From NCBI RefSeq assembly GCF_001639065.2, contig NZ_LQXO02000053.1:434001-498000 (forward strand): a stretch of DNA of 64,000 nt, given 5' to 3'. The notes beneath the pieces were generated by a model that saw only the letters and a program-made list of their open reading frames with translations, was not told the DNA's origin and did not search any database. This document shows, in pieces, positions 15,931 to 24,700 of the stretch (positions are counted from its first letter, which is position 1; each line of letters starts with the position of its first letter). This DNA is from Vibrio barjaei (GTDB taxonomy: Bacteria; Pseudomonadota; Gammaproteobacteria; Enterobacterales; Vibrionaceae). Both the position numbers and the translations under genes were made by a program.

Positions 15931-17615
15931 TGAGTTTGACCTCTCTGAGTATCGCGCAGTTGAATCTGGAATTTATTGCGTAAGAAGTTTTTTGGATCGG
16001 CTTCCACTCGGCTTAGCCATTTATCAGCAAGTTCTTCACTTCCGAGGATTTCTCGTGCATTGAGCGTCTCTTTTAGCATCATTTCCGCGGTCGTCGTTTC
16101 ATCAGCACCATCTGCCGTTTGAGGATTATCACCCAGTTCTATAGATTCTTCAGGCCCATCTGTGGTCCCTTGCTGGCTTTCACTGAAACGGTTTATTTCG
16201 TCAACAAGTGATTGCATCACCTGATAGTTATGCGTCGCTTTTTCTGCAATATCAGCAGATTGTGCGTCCTTAGCAAGTGATCGATATAGATTTCTTGCCG
16301 CCAAATATTCTCGTTGTCTTGCTAATGCATTACCCAGATATAGGGTACTTAGTTCGTTGTTCTGAACTTGCAAAAACTGTGCTTGTGCCGACTTAAAATC
16401 GCGGCCGTAGTAATAGGCAATGCCTTTATTCATTGGCTCTTGATAATGCTGCGCCGCTTTTATAAACTCTCCACGCTCAAAGTACCACTGACCTTGTTGC
16501 TCGGGTGTCAGCCAAAGATTCATCCACTCTTGTTTCGTTGAGATCCAGAATTGTTCCACTTGTGACACAGGTTGCGCTGCTGTCTCGGTTCTTGCCACCG
16601 ACGACACCGTTTCTGCTTGTGCTTCCGAAACCATAAGATTTGGACTTAACAAGGTTGCAATGAACATCCACTGCACCAACCAACCCTTTCTGAACCAAAG
16701 CAAAGCAAGCAACATAATTGGAAAGACCAGATAGTAGCCCATATCACGCCAAGGCATAGCCGACTCTCCCGAGATTTGCATGTGCCTTTCTACATCGGTA
16801 GCAATTTGCTCAACATCTGCGTTATCCAGACTTACCTCGTAGTACCTTCCTCCAGTTTCATTAGCAAGCTGCTTAAGGCTATCCCAATCTGTTGCCGCGC
16901 TTGATTGGTTGCGTTCACTACCTACCGCCATCACCATGACGAGCACGTTTGAGCCTTCAAACGCCGCCTTATACTGTTCAATCGCCTCTGACGCTATACC
17001 ATCAGAAATAATGAGCACTGAACCCGACGAACTGTCTTTTATCTGTGACTGTATTTGAGGGATAGCGGCTTGGGCACTTTTACCCAGGACAGGAATCACT
17101 TCTGGTGAAATAGCGTTTAAGAATGGTAAGAACACCTGATTATCTTGTGTCATTGGCATCGCGGTATGAGCACTGCCAGCAAATACAATAAGCGATGTTT
17201 TTCCACCTTGACGAACTTGCAGTAAGTCACGAATTTTGTACTTGGCACGCTCAAGTCGAGAAGGCGGAAGATCACTTTGCATCATCGATTGACTGGTATC
17301 GAGCACTATCACTAACTCGCCTTGATCCTCACCAAATGGTGAGGCTTCACGCTGCCAAGTTGGCCCGGCGCAAACAATAATAGCTAATCCAAGAATCGCA
17401 CTAAGGAGTTTAAGTGGTAGTTGGCTTTTCCACCCTTGCTCGCCAATAACCAACGCCTTTTGCAAATGCTCAGGAATGATGGTTTTCCAAGCAGCAGATG
17501 ACTCTCTGCGCCAACGAAGTAGCAACAGCAAGGCTAATGGCACAAAAGCAAGCAACCAATAGGGACGCATAAAATGGAACTGAGAAATAATTTGCTCGAC
17601 GACTAGGGAGTTCAT
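15927..17615 (-). CDS. BatB-like VWA protein with C-terminal TPR region (BatB/BatC type fusion)
   Basis: 562 residues. Two N-terminal membrane helices flank a periplasmic-facing or cytosolic VWA domain whose MIDAS motif is DTSQS (VIVLDTSQSMMQSD). A third helix (PIMLLALLWF) follows at about residue 300. The C-terminal third has TPR-like repeats (GQWYFERGEFIKAAQHYQEPMN, GIAYYYGRDFKSAQAQF), corresponding to BatC in organisms where it is separate. The gene overlaps BatA by one base and BatD by four. VWA proteins of this kind bind metal ions and client proteins next to MoxR ATPases. Confidence 0.87.
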   Translation of the reverse strand: MNSLVVEQIISQFHFMRPYWLLAFVPLALLLLLRWRRESSAAWKTIIPEHLQKALVIGEQGWKSQLPLKLLSAILGLAIIVCAGPTWQREASPFGEDQGELVIVLDTSQSMMQSDLPPSRLERAKYKIRDLLQVRQGGKTSLIVFAGSAHTAMPMTQDNQVFLPFLNAISPEVIPVLGKSAQAAIPQIQSQIKDSSSGSVLIISDGIASEAIEQYKAAFEGSNVLVMVMAVGSERNQSSAATDWDSLKQLANETGGRYYEVSLDNADVEQIATDVERHMQISGESAMPWRDMGYYLVFPIMLLALLWFRKGWLVQWMFIATLLSPNLMVSEAQAETVSSVARTETAAQPVSQVEQFWISTKQEWMNLWLTPEQQGQWYFERGEFIKAAQHYQEPMNKGIAYYYGRDFKSAQAQFLQVQNNELSTLYLGNALARQREYLAARNLYRSLAKDAQSADIAEKATHNYQVMQSLVDEINRFSESQQGTTDGPEESIELGDNPQTADGADETTTAEMMLKETLNAREILGSEELADKWLSRVEADPKNFLRNKFQIQLRDTQRGQTQ

Positions 17616-18655
17616 TAGATGTTTCTCCCTGTTTGATTGGTCTCGTTGAGTTCGCGAGGTTGACCATACCGACGACGTAGCGTTGCAGTTGAAAAGGCAA
17701 TCAAATACAAGATGACTACTACCATCAATAAATACTGGTGCACGGTTTGTTTAGGCCGGTATTGAGTACTTTCGTACAACTTCGGTTCTAACTCACCAAT
17801 CGTTTGGTACGCTTGCTGAAGTGCTTCTTGGTCTAGAGCCTGAAATGCCTGACCACCTGATTGGCTAGCAATATTATCGATCGTGGCCATATCCAACGCC
17901 TGCTCACCGATGGTGGCGGGATCGCCCATCGCAATCACGTGAATACGCACACCTTTTGCCGCCGCGACAATAGCTGCATCTTTAGGTTCTACAAAACTGC
18001 CAGTGTCATTACCATCGGTCAGTACCACGACTACTTTCTCTTTGTCTTTTGACGATTCAGATTGTTCAAATACCTTAATCGCGAGACCTATCGCATCACC
18101 TAGATGCGTGCTCTGCCCTGCCATCGCAACTTCAGTCTGATCAAGTAACGCAAGCCAGACATCGTGATCCGCGGTGAAAGGCGTTTGAAGATAAGCCGCA
18201 TCACCAAACAGTATCAGACCGAGTCGGTCACCTTCTCGCGTTGCAACGAACTCATGCAAGACACTTTTGACAGCATCAAGCCTTGAGACCGCTTCGCCAT
18301 CTGACGAAGAGAAATCCATCTCAGACATAGAGCCCGATAAATCAACCGCGACCATCACATCTCGACCAAGCTTCTCTCTCGTTTGTGGCTCGCCCAATAC
18401 CGTAGGTTTGGTCATTGCAATAACCAATAAGCACCATGAAACGATCAGTATTCCACGTTGCCACCAAGAGGGTTGCAATTGGCTGGCACCAAGTTCTGGC
18501 TGCTCACCCAAAATATCCAGCAACTTATTAAAGAAAGGGACTTTGATAGCACTTAGCTTGGTCTTATATGCAGGCACAAATCGATAGACAACCACTGGCA
18601 GCGGCAGAAGCAAAAGCCACAATGGATACGTCAATGTTAAGGTAGACCAACTCAT
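17615..18655 (-). CDS. BatA-like VWA domain membrane protein
   Basis: 346 residues: N-terminal helix (YPLWLLLLPLPVVVYRF), second helix (IVSWCLLVIAMTKP), VWA domain with intact MIDAS DLSGS (VMVAVDLSGSMSEMDF), and a C-terminal helix (HQYLLMVVVILYLIAFS). This is the BatA arrangement. It overlaps the DUF4381 gene by four bases and BatB by one. Metal-dependent client binding at the membrane is the expected role. Confidence 0.88.
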   Translation of the reverse strand: MSWSTLTLTYPLWLLLLPLPVVVYRFVPAYKTKLSAIKVPFFNKLLDILGEQPELGASQLQPSWWQRGILIVSWCLLVIAMTKPTVLGEPQTREKLGRDVMVAVDLSGSMSEMDFSSSDGEAVSRLDAVKSVLHEFVATREGDRLGLILFGDAAYLQTPFTADHDVWLALLDQTEVAMAGQSTHLGDAIGLAIKVFEQSESSKDKEKVVVVLTDGNDTGSFVEPKDAAIVAAAKGVRIHVIAMGDPATIGEQALDMATIDNIASQSGGQAFQALDQEALQQAYQTIGELEPKLYESTQYRPKQTVHQYLLMVVVILYLIAFSTATLRRRYGQPRELNETNQTGRNI

Positions 18656-19209
18656 CGCTGGCCTCCTTTAATACCCATTCTACTAAGACTGCGAGCAATC
18701 ACTTGTTTTGCCTGCCAATACTGTTTAAGCCAATTAGGTACGGGGTGATGTTCAATCCACCTATGTACTTGTTGATAAATATGTTCTGATTCCGAAGCGT
18801 CTAGTGTCACTTTTGAACTCAGTAAAGTGCGTAACCATTTTCCACCCAACTCGATATTAAATTGAGCATCAGGACTGACATAGCGGTTCAATTGCTCTAT
18901 CCATGCTGTTCCATATTGCTGAGATTCAGAGATTTTAAGGTACTGCGTGACACTTTTTAGAACGTCGTAACACATCTGGTCGCGCTGTTGTGATGTTTTG
19001 TTGCTTTGCAGTACGTCCAGCGCTTCTCTTCGGTAACGAAGCATAGAATGGCGACAATAGCCGCGAAAAAGTTTAACGCCAATGAGTAGAACGATGAGTA
19101 ATCCGATAAGTTGCCATCCAATGGTTTGTGGCAACCAACTAACAGAATCAGGATTAGGCACTTCGAGCATGTTACGCAAAATGTAAGAGCTAGGTGCAGG
19201 TTGAGTCAT
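18652..19209 (-). CDS. DUF4381 domain membrane protein of the MoxR/Bat operon
   Basis: 185 residues with one membrane helix (WQLIGLLIVLLIGVKLF) and a basic helical tail (RYRREALDVLQ). The sequence and its place between DUF58 and BatA genes match DUF4381 proteins. It overlaps both neighbours by four bases. Function is unknown; a membrane adaptor for the operon's complex is an inference. Confidence 0.83.
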   Translation of the reverse strand: MTQPAPSSYILRNMLEVPNPDSVSWLPQTIGWQLIGLLIVLLIGVKLFRGYCRHSMLRYRREALDVLQSNKTSQQRDQMCYDVLKSVTQYLKISESQQYGTAWIEQLNRYVSPDAQFNIELGGKWLRTLLSSKVTLDASESEHIYQQVHRWIEHHPVPNWLKQYWQAKQVIARSLSRMGIKGGQR

Positions 19210-20165
19210 GAGCTAAACCCTCCTACAGCTCGTTTAAACCTGGCAATGTGGTCACCATCGGTCGTCAGTTCAATCACAGGTAATTTTTTGATCGACATAA
19301 GCTGGCGTAAGCTTTCCAGTTTGCTTTGAGATTGCGCTGCCAAACCAGCATTGGCGGCATTGAGTTTGTGTTTCTCTGTCACACTTAACTGATACTTACC
19401 GTCGCCAAATACTAACGTTGACGCATCAAGAATCTCGTCAGGTAGTCGACGCTCTAGTGGGTCCGAGATGATTACGCTGAGGATGTCATTGTGCTGTTGT
19501 AGGTATTTCAGTCGGTCAATATCATGCTCTGTAGCATCTGACCAATCCGATATAAAAACTACGGTGGCGTTTTTTAACCCCAGATTACCAAGCATAGATA
19601 TGGTCGCTGCAAAGCCTACGTTGTCACCGTCTTCACTGTGTAAACCAAGGGATTGATTTGCGTGACACAAGCGCTTAAGTCCGTGTAGCAGATGATTTTG
19701 CGAGCGCTGTGGTTTTATGTACTCGATGTGGTCACTATGATTAATGATAAAACCCACACGGTCGTTATCTTTTATGATTCGCCAAGCAGCGAGTGCGCCA
19801 ACTTCAGCTGCAACGACTGATTTCATCGTATCGACTGACGAAAAATACATCCCGCTTCGCTGGTCAATACACAGAATAAAGTTACGATCTTTCTCTTCGG
19901 TATAGGTTCTGACATGCGGTTTACCAGTACGCATTGTGACCTTCCAATCGAGGTTACGAATGTCATCACCAAGCTGGTAATGGCGCAATTCTTCGAAGTT
20001 AAGACCACGACCGCGAAACGGAGAACTGTGTCTGCCAGACATTGCCGACTGCGCCATTAAGTGTGGCAATAGTGAGAAAGCTTGAACTTGCGATTGCAGT
20101 TTCACCAATCTGGAGTATGGAGTATAAATGCGAGTATCGAGCGACGCATCGGTATTGTGAGCCAT
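19206..20165 (-). CDS. DUF58 domain protein
   Basis: 319 residues with the DUF58 signature: GRGLNFEELRHYQLGDDIRN followed by LDWKVTMRTGKPHVRTY and a degenerate VWA-like core (ILCIDQRSGMYF). DUF58 genes regularly follow moxR. The start lies 17 bases after the MoxR stop codon, and the end overlaps DUF4381 by four bases. No enzymatic role is known. Confidence 0.88.
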   Translation of the reverse strand: MAHNTDASLDTRIYTPYSRLVKLQSQVQAFSLLPHLMAQSAMSGRHSSPFRGRGLNFEELRHYQLGDDIRNLDWKVTMRTGKPHVRTYTEEKDRNFILCIDQRSGMYFSSVDTMKSVVAAEVGALAAWRIIKDNDRVGFIINHSDHIEYIKPQRSQNHLLHGLKRLCHANQSLGLHSEDGDNVGFAATISMLGNLGLKNATVVFISDWSDATEHDIDRLKYLQQHNDILSVIISDPLERRLPDEILDASTLVFGDGKYQLSVTEKHKLNAANAGLAAQSQSKLESLRQLMSIKKLPVIELTTDGDHIARFKRAVGGFSS

Positions 20166-20182
20166 ATTATCTACCTCTGCGG

Positions 20183-21172
20183 TTAGCCAATAGCCACAAC
20201 ATCCAACAGACGGTCGACGACCTCCCTCTGAGTGATTTGCTCTGCGAGCGCGTTATATGACAGCGCAACCCGATGACTCAATACCATATGCGCCACAGCA
20301 CGAACATCATCCGGCTCAACGTGAGAGCGGCCTTGCAACCACGCATAGGCTCGACTGCATTTATCGAGAGCGATAGAGGCACGGGGCGAAGCGCCTACTA
20401 GAATCCAATCTTGTAACGAAGAGTCTGGGTAACGTTGCGGCTGTCTAGTCGCCATCACTAAACCAACAATGTAGTTTTCAACAATGTCAGATACTTCTAT
20501 CTTTGCCATTTCTTCACGAGCAAGAAACACCGACTCCGGCGAGATGGACGATTCAGAGTCATTGTTCTTTGTTGTGTTCGAACGTGCTCCCAGTTCTTCA
20601 TCACGAACTAGGCGAATGATGTCTTTTTCGGCTTCATCTTCTGGATAATCAACAGTCACTTTCATGATAAAGCGATCCATTTGTGCTTCAGGCAATGGAT
20701 AAGTCCCTTCTTGCTCGATAGGGTTTTGTGTCGCTAACACCATAAAGAGTTCTGGGAGAGAGTGGCTTTCGCCACCCACGGTGACCGTGCCTTCTGCCAT
20801 TGCTTCCAATAAGGCGGCTTGAACCTTAGCAGGAGCTCGATTGATCTCATCCGCCAACACGATGCTGTTGAAAATAGGTCCAGATTGAAAATGTAGCTGA
20901 GGTTTCCCATCCACATCTTGATAGATTTCGGTGCCTGTCACGTCGGAAGGCAACAAATCAGGGGTAAACTGAATACGACCAAAACTTGTGTGTAGACGGT
21001 CCGCTAAGGCTTTGATAGAGCGCGTTTTAGCCGTACCTGGTAAACCTTCTAGAAGAATATGACCATTAGTAATAAGCCCAACCACCAGTGCAGTAACCAC
21101 ATGCTGTTGTCCGATCACTGACTCACCAACTTCAGATATTAGGCGATTAAGCTCTGTTTGTGCTTGATTCAT
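20183..21172 (-). CDS. MoxR family AAA+ ATPase
   Basis: 329 residues. Walker A is GLPGTAKT (residues 43-50), Walker B is LADEINR (about 105-111), sensor 1 lies in VLATQNPIEQEG, and sensor 2 in GASPRAS. MoxR ATPases act as chaperones that insert cofactors or assemble complexes, together with VWA proteins. This is the first gene of a tightly overlapping operon with DUF58, DUF4381, BatA, BatB and BatD. Its promoter should lie in the 103 bases before 21172. Confidence 0.92.
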   Translation of the reverse strand: MNQAQTELNRLISEVGESVIGQQHVVTALVVGLITNGHILLEGLPGTAKTRSIKALADRLHTSFGRIQFTPDLLPSDVTGTEIYQDVDGKPQLHFQSGPIFNSIVLADEINRAPAKVQAALLEAMAEGTVTVGGESHSLPELFMVLATQNPIEQEGTYPLPEAQMDRFIMKVTVDYPEDEAEKDIIRLVRDEELGARSNTTKNNDSESSISPESVFLAREEMAKIEVSDIVENYIVGLVMATRQPQRYPDSSLQDWILVGASPRASIALDKCSRAYAWLQGRSHVEPDDVRAVAHMVLSHRVALSYNALAEQITQREVVDRLLDVVAIG

Positions 21173-21275
21173 TCGTTTACCCTTCCAGCTACACTTAATT
21201 TAGGCGATAACACATACTTTCATACTATCTTTAGCGGTCATAACTTTTAGTTATATTGATAATGCTCATCGCACT

Positions 21276-23531
21276 TTAATAACGTGATTGTAGTTGCTCT
21301 ATTACTTCCTTAGGTGCGAATTGCGACAATTGCTGCAAGCAAGCTTTCGATTCAGGCTTTTGGTATTTCAACAACATGTCACATTGTGCGTATAACTGTT
21401 CTGGATTTCGACTGAGCTTGAACGCTTGGTTCAGAGCAGAAATTGCCTGTCCTAGATTAATTGACTCCATCGATAGACCATAAACGTACCAGTACTGGGC
21501 ATTGTCATGTTCTAGGTCTACCGCTTGTTTTAATAAGTCAGACGCTGCCAGTTTTTCACCCTGTCTTAGTTTGGAAAGCGCGGCACTGTAACGAATTGCC
21601 GCTGAGTTCGGCTGATTTTTGATACCCAACTGTAGAGTCTGCTCGGTTAATGTCTCTTGACCCTGAGAACGATAAAGGTCCGCTAGGTTGATATAACTAT
21701 TGGCAAAGTATGGTTCAACAAGAATGGCACCTTCGTACTCTGTAATGGCCAGCTTTGTCTTACCTTGAGCGGCATACACGTTACCTAGATTGGTGCGACC
21801 AAAACCTCTGTCAGAGTTAAACTCTTGTACTGCTATATATTCTTTTAACGCAGGCATTAGTTGATCTTTTTGAAGAGGATTTAGCTCCTGCCAATAACGC
21901 GCTAACGCGCCAGCGGCTTCAATTCGAACAGCTAGTATTGAATCAGTCAATAACGGCGAGATAATTTGCCAACGTTGGTGTGAAGGATAACGTTCACTGC
22001 CTTGGATCGCCCCCACCCGAACCATAGCATCGCTGTTTTTTACAGCACGCCCGAGCGCTATCAAACTATTTTGGCCAGGATAATTGGCTAAACGTTGCAA
22101 CGCTGACGCTCTTACAATGGAAGCTTCAGTGTTATCTTGCGCAATGTACGATAAGGCATCCGCCGTAGCGCGGTGTCCTATAGCGCTTGCATAGAAGGCA
22201 ATTCCATAATGCTGGCTGTTTTGATATTTAGACTCAGGGAACCACGCCGCAAGCGCTTTACTAGCCCACTCAGGTGACTCACTTTCATGACATGTCGTAC
22301 AGACATTGGGCGTTTTGATATGTTGTGTGAGGTCTGGACGAGGAACGTGCCAACTGTGGTCTCTTCTTGGGTCGACTTCCATATAAGTAGTTTCAGGCAT
22401 GTGACAAGTCGTACACTTGTCTGCTTCACTGCCTTTCTGATGGAATGTATGATTTTCCGAGCTATATTCAGACGCGATGTGACATTGTAAGCAAACACTT
22501 TCCTCTGGGATTTTAAGCTTGGCTGTATGTGGCTCATGACAATTGGTACACGTGACGCCCATCTGAGCCATTTTCGATTGTTCGAATGAGCCAAGCACAT
22601 ACACTTCATCGTAGATTTGACCATCGGCGTGATAAAGTTCTTGAGTAAGGTTGGAAACCAAGTAACGGTCCAAAATTTCGCCTTGTACATGATCGTAGTC
22701 TTCAGTGAGCTGAACACGTCGACTATGACACTGAGCACACACTTTCACCTGTTGGGTCGATTTAATATCACTAGGCTGTAACGTCGACTTCCCTTGTTTG
22801 AATACCCAACTTGTCACCGCTTGAGATAGATCACGATTGAAACCGTAATGGTCAACAGTCCTAAGGCGCCCCTCGTTGCCTTGCTTTGCAAGCTCTAAAT
22901 GTACACTAGCTGGACCATGACAGGCTTCACACCCCACATTAATCTCAGACCAAGTGGTTTGATATTGATTGGTGGTTTTGTCGTAGCCTTTGCGTAAGTT
23001 TGTAGAATGGCAATCTGCGCACATGAAGTTCCAATTTTGACCAGAGTTGGTCCAATAAAACTCATCGTTTGGCGTGGTATCTGGGTAGAGATGGTACCAC
23101 CTTTGTCCACCTGACTTCTTGTCTCTCGAATCCCATGTAAAAGGAATCAGCTGTACACGACCGTCATCAAACTGGACCATGTATTGCTGAAGTGGATAAT
23201 GACCGAAAGTGTAAAGAATTTGATAGGCGTGGAAGTCACCGTCAGGTCCCTGAATATTTACCCAAAACTCGTCGTCTTTCTTATAGAAACGATTCGTTTT
23301 CCCTTGATGTTCAAACTGAACATTATTGAAATCTGCGAGAACACTCTCCGATGTCGCGTGATCCATGGCCCGCTCATGGTCAGAGCCCGTCCAAGAGTCA
23401 ACTTCTTTAGTATGACATTCAATACAAGTATCACTACCAACAAAGGAAGCCTCTTCAAGTTCAGAGCTTACTGACGACGATGTGAAACCGACACTAACTA
23501 GTGCTAATAAAACCCTTACCACCACACCCAT
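21276..23531 (-). CDS. Periplasmic octaheme cytochrome c with C-terminal HEAT and TPR repeats
   Basis: 751 residues with a signal peptide. Eight CxxCH heme motifs start at residues 36, 171, 201, 265, 328, 347, 373 and 411, an arrangement resembling the cytochrome c554/multiheme group. From about 440 to 560 there are HEAT-like repeats (VRASALQRLANYPGQNSLIA) and from about 575 to 720 TPR units (TNLGNVYAAQGKTKLAITEYEGAI). The repeat half is paralogous to the protein at 6196-7230. The redox substrate cannot be read from sequence; a reductase or electron-transfer partner in the periplasm is likely. It lies 103 bases upstream of moxR on the same strand, so cotranscription with the Bat operon is possible. 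Confidence 0.88.
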   Translation of the reverse strand: MGVVVRVLLALVSVGFTSSSVSSELEEASFVGSDTCIECHTKEVDSWTGSDHERAMDHATSESVLADFNNVQFEHQGKTNRFYKKDDEFWVNIQGPDGDFHAYQILYTFGHYPLQQYMVQFDDGRVQLIPFTWDSRDKKSGGQRWYHLYPDTTPNDEFYWTNSGQNWNFMCADCHSTNLRKGYDKTTNQYQTTWSEINVGCEACHGPASVHLELAKQGNEGRLRTVDHYGFNRDLSQAVTSWVFKQGKSTLQPSDIKSTQQVKVCAQCHSRRVQLTEDYDHVQGEILDRYLVSNLTQELYHADGQIYDEVYVLGSFEQSKMAQMGVTCTNCHEPHTAKLKIPEESVCLQCHIASEYSSENHTFHQKGSEADKCTTCHMPETTYMEVDPRRDHSWHVPRPDLTQHIKTPNVCTTCHESESPEWASKALAAWFPESKYQNSQHYGIAFYASAIGHRATADALSYIAQDNTEASIVRASALQRLANYPGQNSLIALGRAVKNSDAMVRVGAIQGSERYPSHQRWQIISPLLTDSILAVRIEAAGALARYWQELNPLQKDQLMPALKEYIAVQEFNSDRGFGRTNLGNVYAAQGKTKLAITEYEGAILVEPYFANSYINLADLYRSQGQETLTEQTLQLGIKNQPNSAAIRYSAALSKLRQGEKLAASDLLKQAVDLEHDNAQYWYVYGLSMESINLGQAISALNQAFKLSRNPEQLYAQCDMLLKYQKPESKACLQQLSQFAPKEVIEQLQSRY

Positions 23532-23559
23532 TTAGCTTCCCTTCTAACACGTGCAAGTT

Positions 23560-23582
23560 ATTGTTATTTCAATAATAACAAT
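23560..23582. promoter_or_regulatory. Inverted repeat in the octaheme cytochrome promoter region
   Basis: ATTGTTATT and AATAACAAT form a perfect 9-bp inverted repeat with a 5-base spacer, 28 bases before the cytochrome start codon. It is a plausible operator. It does not match the FNR consensus well enough to name the regulator. Confidence 0.45.
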
Positions 23583-23659
23583 AGACTACCTAGTCATAGG
23601 CGCAAGGTGTTCTTAAAAGATAAAAGCCAATTGGGTGAGCGAGTTAGCAAAGAGGTGAT

Positions 23660-24697
23660 TTACCTACTATTAAACAGCGATTTTGGCGATTCCCCAGTCC
23701 AACGTTTGAAGGCTCTGGAGAAGGAGCTGAGATCTTTAAAACCAACTTCTAAGGCAATTTGAGTTAGGTTTGTACTTGGATTGGCGGACAACGAAATCGC
23801 TCGTTCTAATTTGTAACGGTCTAACAGGGTTCGAAACGACAAAGATTGTGCACTGAGTTTTCTTGTTAGCGTTCTACTACTCATATGAAAATGCCGAGAC
23901 ACAGAGTCAATCGTTATATCTGTGACCTCATACTGCTTAAAAACGGAAAACACCTGCTCCGCTAAACTCGAATCCATGGTGCTTTCGGCGCTGTAATGCA
24001 TCGGTGCCACTAAGGTCGCGTTAAGCTCAGAGTTCGCGTAGGTACATGGCTTATTGACAAACCAGCTCGGTAAGGTGATACGTCGGATCTTATGTCCATA
24101 GAAAATTCGGCAATTAAATCGCTGTTCTAATGACTCTATGACGTCGTCATCTAAAGGATCTCGTTCAAAGAAAAACTCTACTGTGCACGCTTCTTTTTGT
24201 GTCGAACGAATAAAAGTAATTAAGGCGATACAGTAATAACTGAAACCAAGATTGGAAAAGGTCGGCATACCTTTGTCGTCGTCGTGTCTGAGCATCCAAA
24301 GTTCAGACTTCTCATTAAGGCGATGAATAAACACCAACTTTACAGCAGGACAAAACACCAATGAAAATGCTTCAAAGAACTTCAACATCACATCAACACT
24401 GGGAGCGCTATATAAAAACGCACCAAGTACACCGAGATGATTTGCCGTAATACTGGTACCAGCATCTATAACAATATCAAACGCGGCAGGGTGCGCTTCC
24501 ACCAGCGCAATCGCTTCTTCCAGCGAATCGAGGGAAACTTTTGGCCTCTCCATTTGCTCATGCCAGTCCTTGATACCGCCGCGATACGTAGCAATATCGA
24601 GACCGTAGCGCTTAGCGGCCTCGTCAAGAGACCGAAGCCACTGCACATCGATGATCTGTCTGGTCGAAGCCGTCTTTAGAAGTTCATTTGAGTCCAT
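23660..24697 (-). CDS. AraC family transcriptional regulator
   Basis: 345 residues with an N-terminal effector domain of the AraC-binding-like (OruR/ArgR type) group and a C-terminal double helix-turn-helix (TIDSVSRHFHMSSRTLTRKL and LTQIALEVGFKDLSSFSRAF, then WTGESPKSL). It starts three bases after the CobW-type GTPase gene and is probably cotranscribed with it. It ends 128 bases before the cytochrome gene on the same strand. Effector unknown. Confidence 0.87.
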   Translation of the reverse strand: MDSNELLKTASTRQIIDVQWLRSLDEAAKRYGLDIATYRGGIKDWHEQMERPKVSLDSLEEAIALVEAHPAAFDIVIDAGTSITANHLGVLGAFLYSAPSVDVMLKFFEAFSLVFCPAVKLVFIHRLNEKSELWMLRHDDDKGMPTFSNLGFSYYCIALITFIRSTQKEACTVEFFFERDPLDDDVIESLEQRFNCRIFYGHKIRRITLPSWFVNKPCTYANSELNATLVAPMHYSAESTMDSSLAEQVFSVFKQYEVTDITIDSVSRHFHMSSRTLTRKLSAQSLSFRTLLDRYKLERAISLSANPSTNLTQIALEVGFKDLSSFSRAFKRWTGESPKSLFNSR

Positions 24698-24700
24698 ACG

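Noticed and set aside
14656..21172. The MoxR/Bat operon as a novel system in itself.
   Set aside because: This operon type is widespread, including in vibrios. Only its association with the phosphatase/cytochrome genes is of interest.
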